Below are positions 12,838 to 13,684 of a stretch of 13,684 nt of DNA, piece after piece. The position numbers were made by a program, and so were the translations under genes. The DNA is from an uncultured Alphaproteobacteria bacterium. Its GTDB lineage: Bacteria; Pseudomonadota; Alphaproteobacteria; RF32; CAG-239. The notes under the pieces are model-generated. The model worked only from the letters and a program-made list of their open reading frames with translations. It did no database searches and was not told the origin of the DNA. Within the stretch, counting starts at the first letter, position 1; the number at the start of each line of letters is the position of its first letter. The stretch is taken from positions 1 to 13,684 of the forward strand of contig CALXTH010000126.1 of assembly GCA_944391365.1 (NCBI GenBank), read 5' to 3'.

Positions 12838-13055
12838 CATTTACTACACTAAAAGCGCAAATTTTGCAAGGAGAAAATAAGACAAAGAAAATCATCAGAG
12901 AAAACGCTAAACCTGAATAACAACTCACAAACAAACACCTGCTCTCTCCGAACAGGCGTTTGTATTATCAGAAAAACATTTTTATCATTCCCGAAAATCA
13001 ATCATCACCAATATTGGTATGAATATTGTAACATTCAAGAACAGTAAACTTCACA
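12838..13055. other. Intergenic region between prfC and paralog 3
   Basis: AT-rich, no ORF. It holds the probable prfC promoter area (minus-strand TTGCGC near 12855 with an imperfect -10) and the hairpin at 12931. The palindromic repeat, leader or box of the paralog modules is not seen here, as expected because this is the 3' side of paralog 3. Confidence 0.45.
12931..12963 (-). terminator. Probable terminator of paralog 3
   Basis: On the minus-strand RNA, ACAAACGCCTG pairs with CAGGTGTTTGT along 11 bp with one G-U; the same site is a G-to-A type mismatch on the plus strand, favouring minus use. T-rich sequence follows. It lies 93 bases after the stop of paralog 3. Confidence 0.5.
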
Positions 13056-13682
13056 TTATCCATTTGATGTATATGAGAACAAAATAGTTGCGCTTCCACA
13101 TCCGTTACGACTATAGGTTCCACTTTGTTCATCTAAACAAAAAGTCTTTTGACAATAATTACTCTCCTCTGGATAAAGATAAGTAAGATAACAATGGTAT
13201 AAACTAAAATCCCCCCCATATTGATTTACCAAAGAATGAAATTCATTTCGATGCTCATAAATAGTTTTAAGAACTGTCGTATCACTAATAGAGCTGGACA
13301 TTCCGCATTCATAAACAATACTGGGATAATCAGCTTCTCCATGTTTCAATTCGTACCAGTCAAAAGTAGGAACAAATTCATTGAAAATTGGTAAGTAAAC
13401 AGATGTCCCAGGCACCTTAACACCAACAACCTTGCCATTGCAATAATACAAATCACCCTGCGGTCCATCTTGAGACATACAAGCAGTTCCATTCCATTTA
13501 TATTTGTCAGCACAGATACATTGAGCATATTTGCCACCGCAGGCGGAGCCTGCGCCGCCGGCGTAGCCGGTACCTGTGCAGGAATATTGATAAGTTGACT
13601 GACACGTACATTTTTTGTATAAACCAGCACAAGATTCACCACTTCCGATTTGCCCGGTTCCGGTACAAGCCTGCTTAAATCC
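13056..13682 (-). CDS. Cys-rich repeat protein, paralog 3, N-terminus beyond window edge
   Basis: Open from the right edge; 208 residues are visible before the TAA at 13056, so the start and presumed signal peptide are outside. It begins in a repeat (GFKQACTGTGQIGSGESC), followed by a repeat closely matching paralog 1 (YSCTGTGYAGGAGSACGGKYAQC) and then GDLYYCNGKVVGVKVPG, the linker into the C-terminal domain. The C-terminal part then departs: there is no LPT motif, no YWSS and no PVLVDY ending. Only TIYEHRNEFHSLVNQYGG aligns with the MYNNKSSLNSLLLTNGG stretch of paralog 1, and the tail (YCQKTFCLDEQSGTYSRNGCGSATILFSYTSNG) has additional cysteines. A Met inside this frame at 13478 is not the start. 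Same presumed role as the other paralogs, with a different C-terminal head. Confidence 0.78.
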   Translation of the reverse strand, partial: GFKQACTGTGQIGSGESCAGLYKKCTCQSTYQYSCTGTGYAGGAGSACGGKYAQCICADKYKWNGTACMSQDGPQGDLYYCNGKVVGVKVPGTSVYLPIFNEFVPTFDWYELKHGEADYPSIVYECGMSSSISDTTVLKTIYEHRNEFHSLVNQYGGDFSLYHCYLTYLYPEESNYCQKTFCLDEQSGTYSRNGCGSATILFSYTSNG

Positions 13683-13684
13683 CT

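Noticed and set aside
1..13684. CRISPR array, tRNA or rRNA genes, insertion sequence
   Set aside because: No regularly spaced direct repeats, no tRNA cloverleaf or rRNA motifs and no transposase were found on either strand.

Overview
The window looks like a chromosomal segment of an uncultured, probably host- or gut-associated alphaproteobacterium. The grounds are the mtaB-ftsY gene pair (8-nt overlap), the acpP-fabF pair, a ComEC with the metallo-beta-lactamase motif missing, moderate base composition, and a family of secreted Cys-rich proteins of a kind I associate with gut alphaproteobacterial metagenomes. The taxon is inferred; there is no rRNA gene here to settle it.

Layout. 1-1215 (minus): acpP and then fabF, fatty-acid synthesis; fabF runs off the left edge. 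1454-1828 (plus): a small single-pass membrane protein with an acidic tail, own promoter and terminator. 1832-2918 (plus): an NAD-dependent L-lactate dehydrogenase, ended by a terminator that contains the promoter of the next unit. 2869-4880 (plus): mtaB (tRNA methylthiotransferase) and ftsY (SRP receptor). 4946-6120 (minus): Cys-rich secreted paralog 1 with a leader of about 230 nt, a sigma70-like promoter and a conserved upstream box. 6121-6408: a cluster of palindromic intergenic repeats. 6505-7207 (plus): a VanX/DdpX-type D-Ala-D-Ala dipeptidase. 7215-7726 (plus): an unknown protein of 134 aa. 7725-9820 (plus): comEC. 9846-11040 (minus): Cys-rich paralog 2 with the same kind of leader, promoter and box. 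11049-11153: second copy of the repeat element. 11218-12798 (minus): prfC (RF3). 13056-13682 (minus): Cys-rich paralog 3, with its N-terminus beyond the right edge.

The striking part is the accessory module that recurs between housekeeping genes. Each module has a secreted protein (signal peptide, Cys-rich repeats, DUF1566/Lcl-like C-terminal domain), a long 5' leader, a promoter with 17-bp spacing, and a nearly identical 50-bp box upstream of the -35. The two complete leaders differ in much of their sequence but keep the same order of hairpins. A hairpin loop of 9 nt complementary to an upstream 9-nt strand is kept in both through compensatory changes. A last hairpin carries an anti-start sequence complementary to the ATGAAAA at the start codon and lies next to an anti-SD complementary to GGAGC. 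This looks like an undescribed cis-regulatory RNA controlling a surface-protein family. The C-terminal end of paralog 1 also resembles a hypervariable lectin-fold tail, but no reverse transcriptase or template repeat is in the window.
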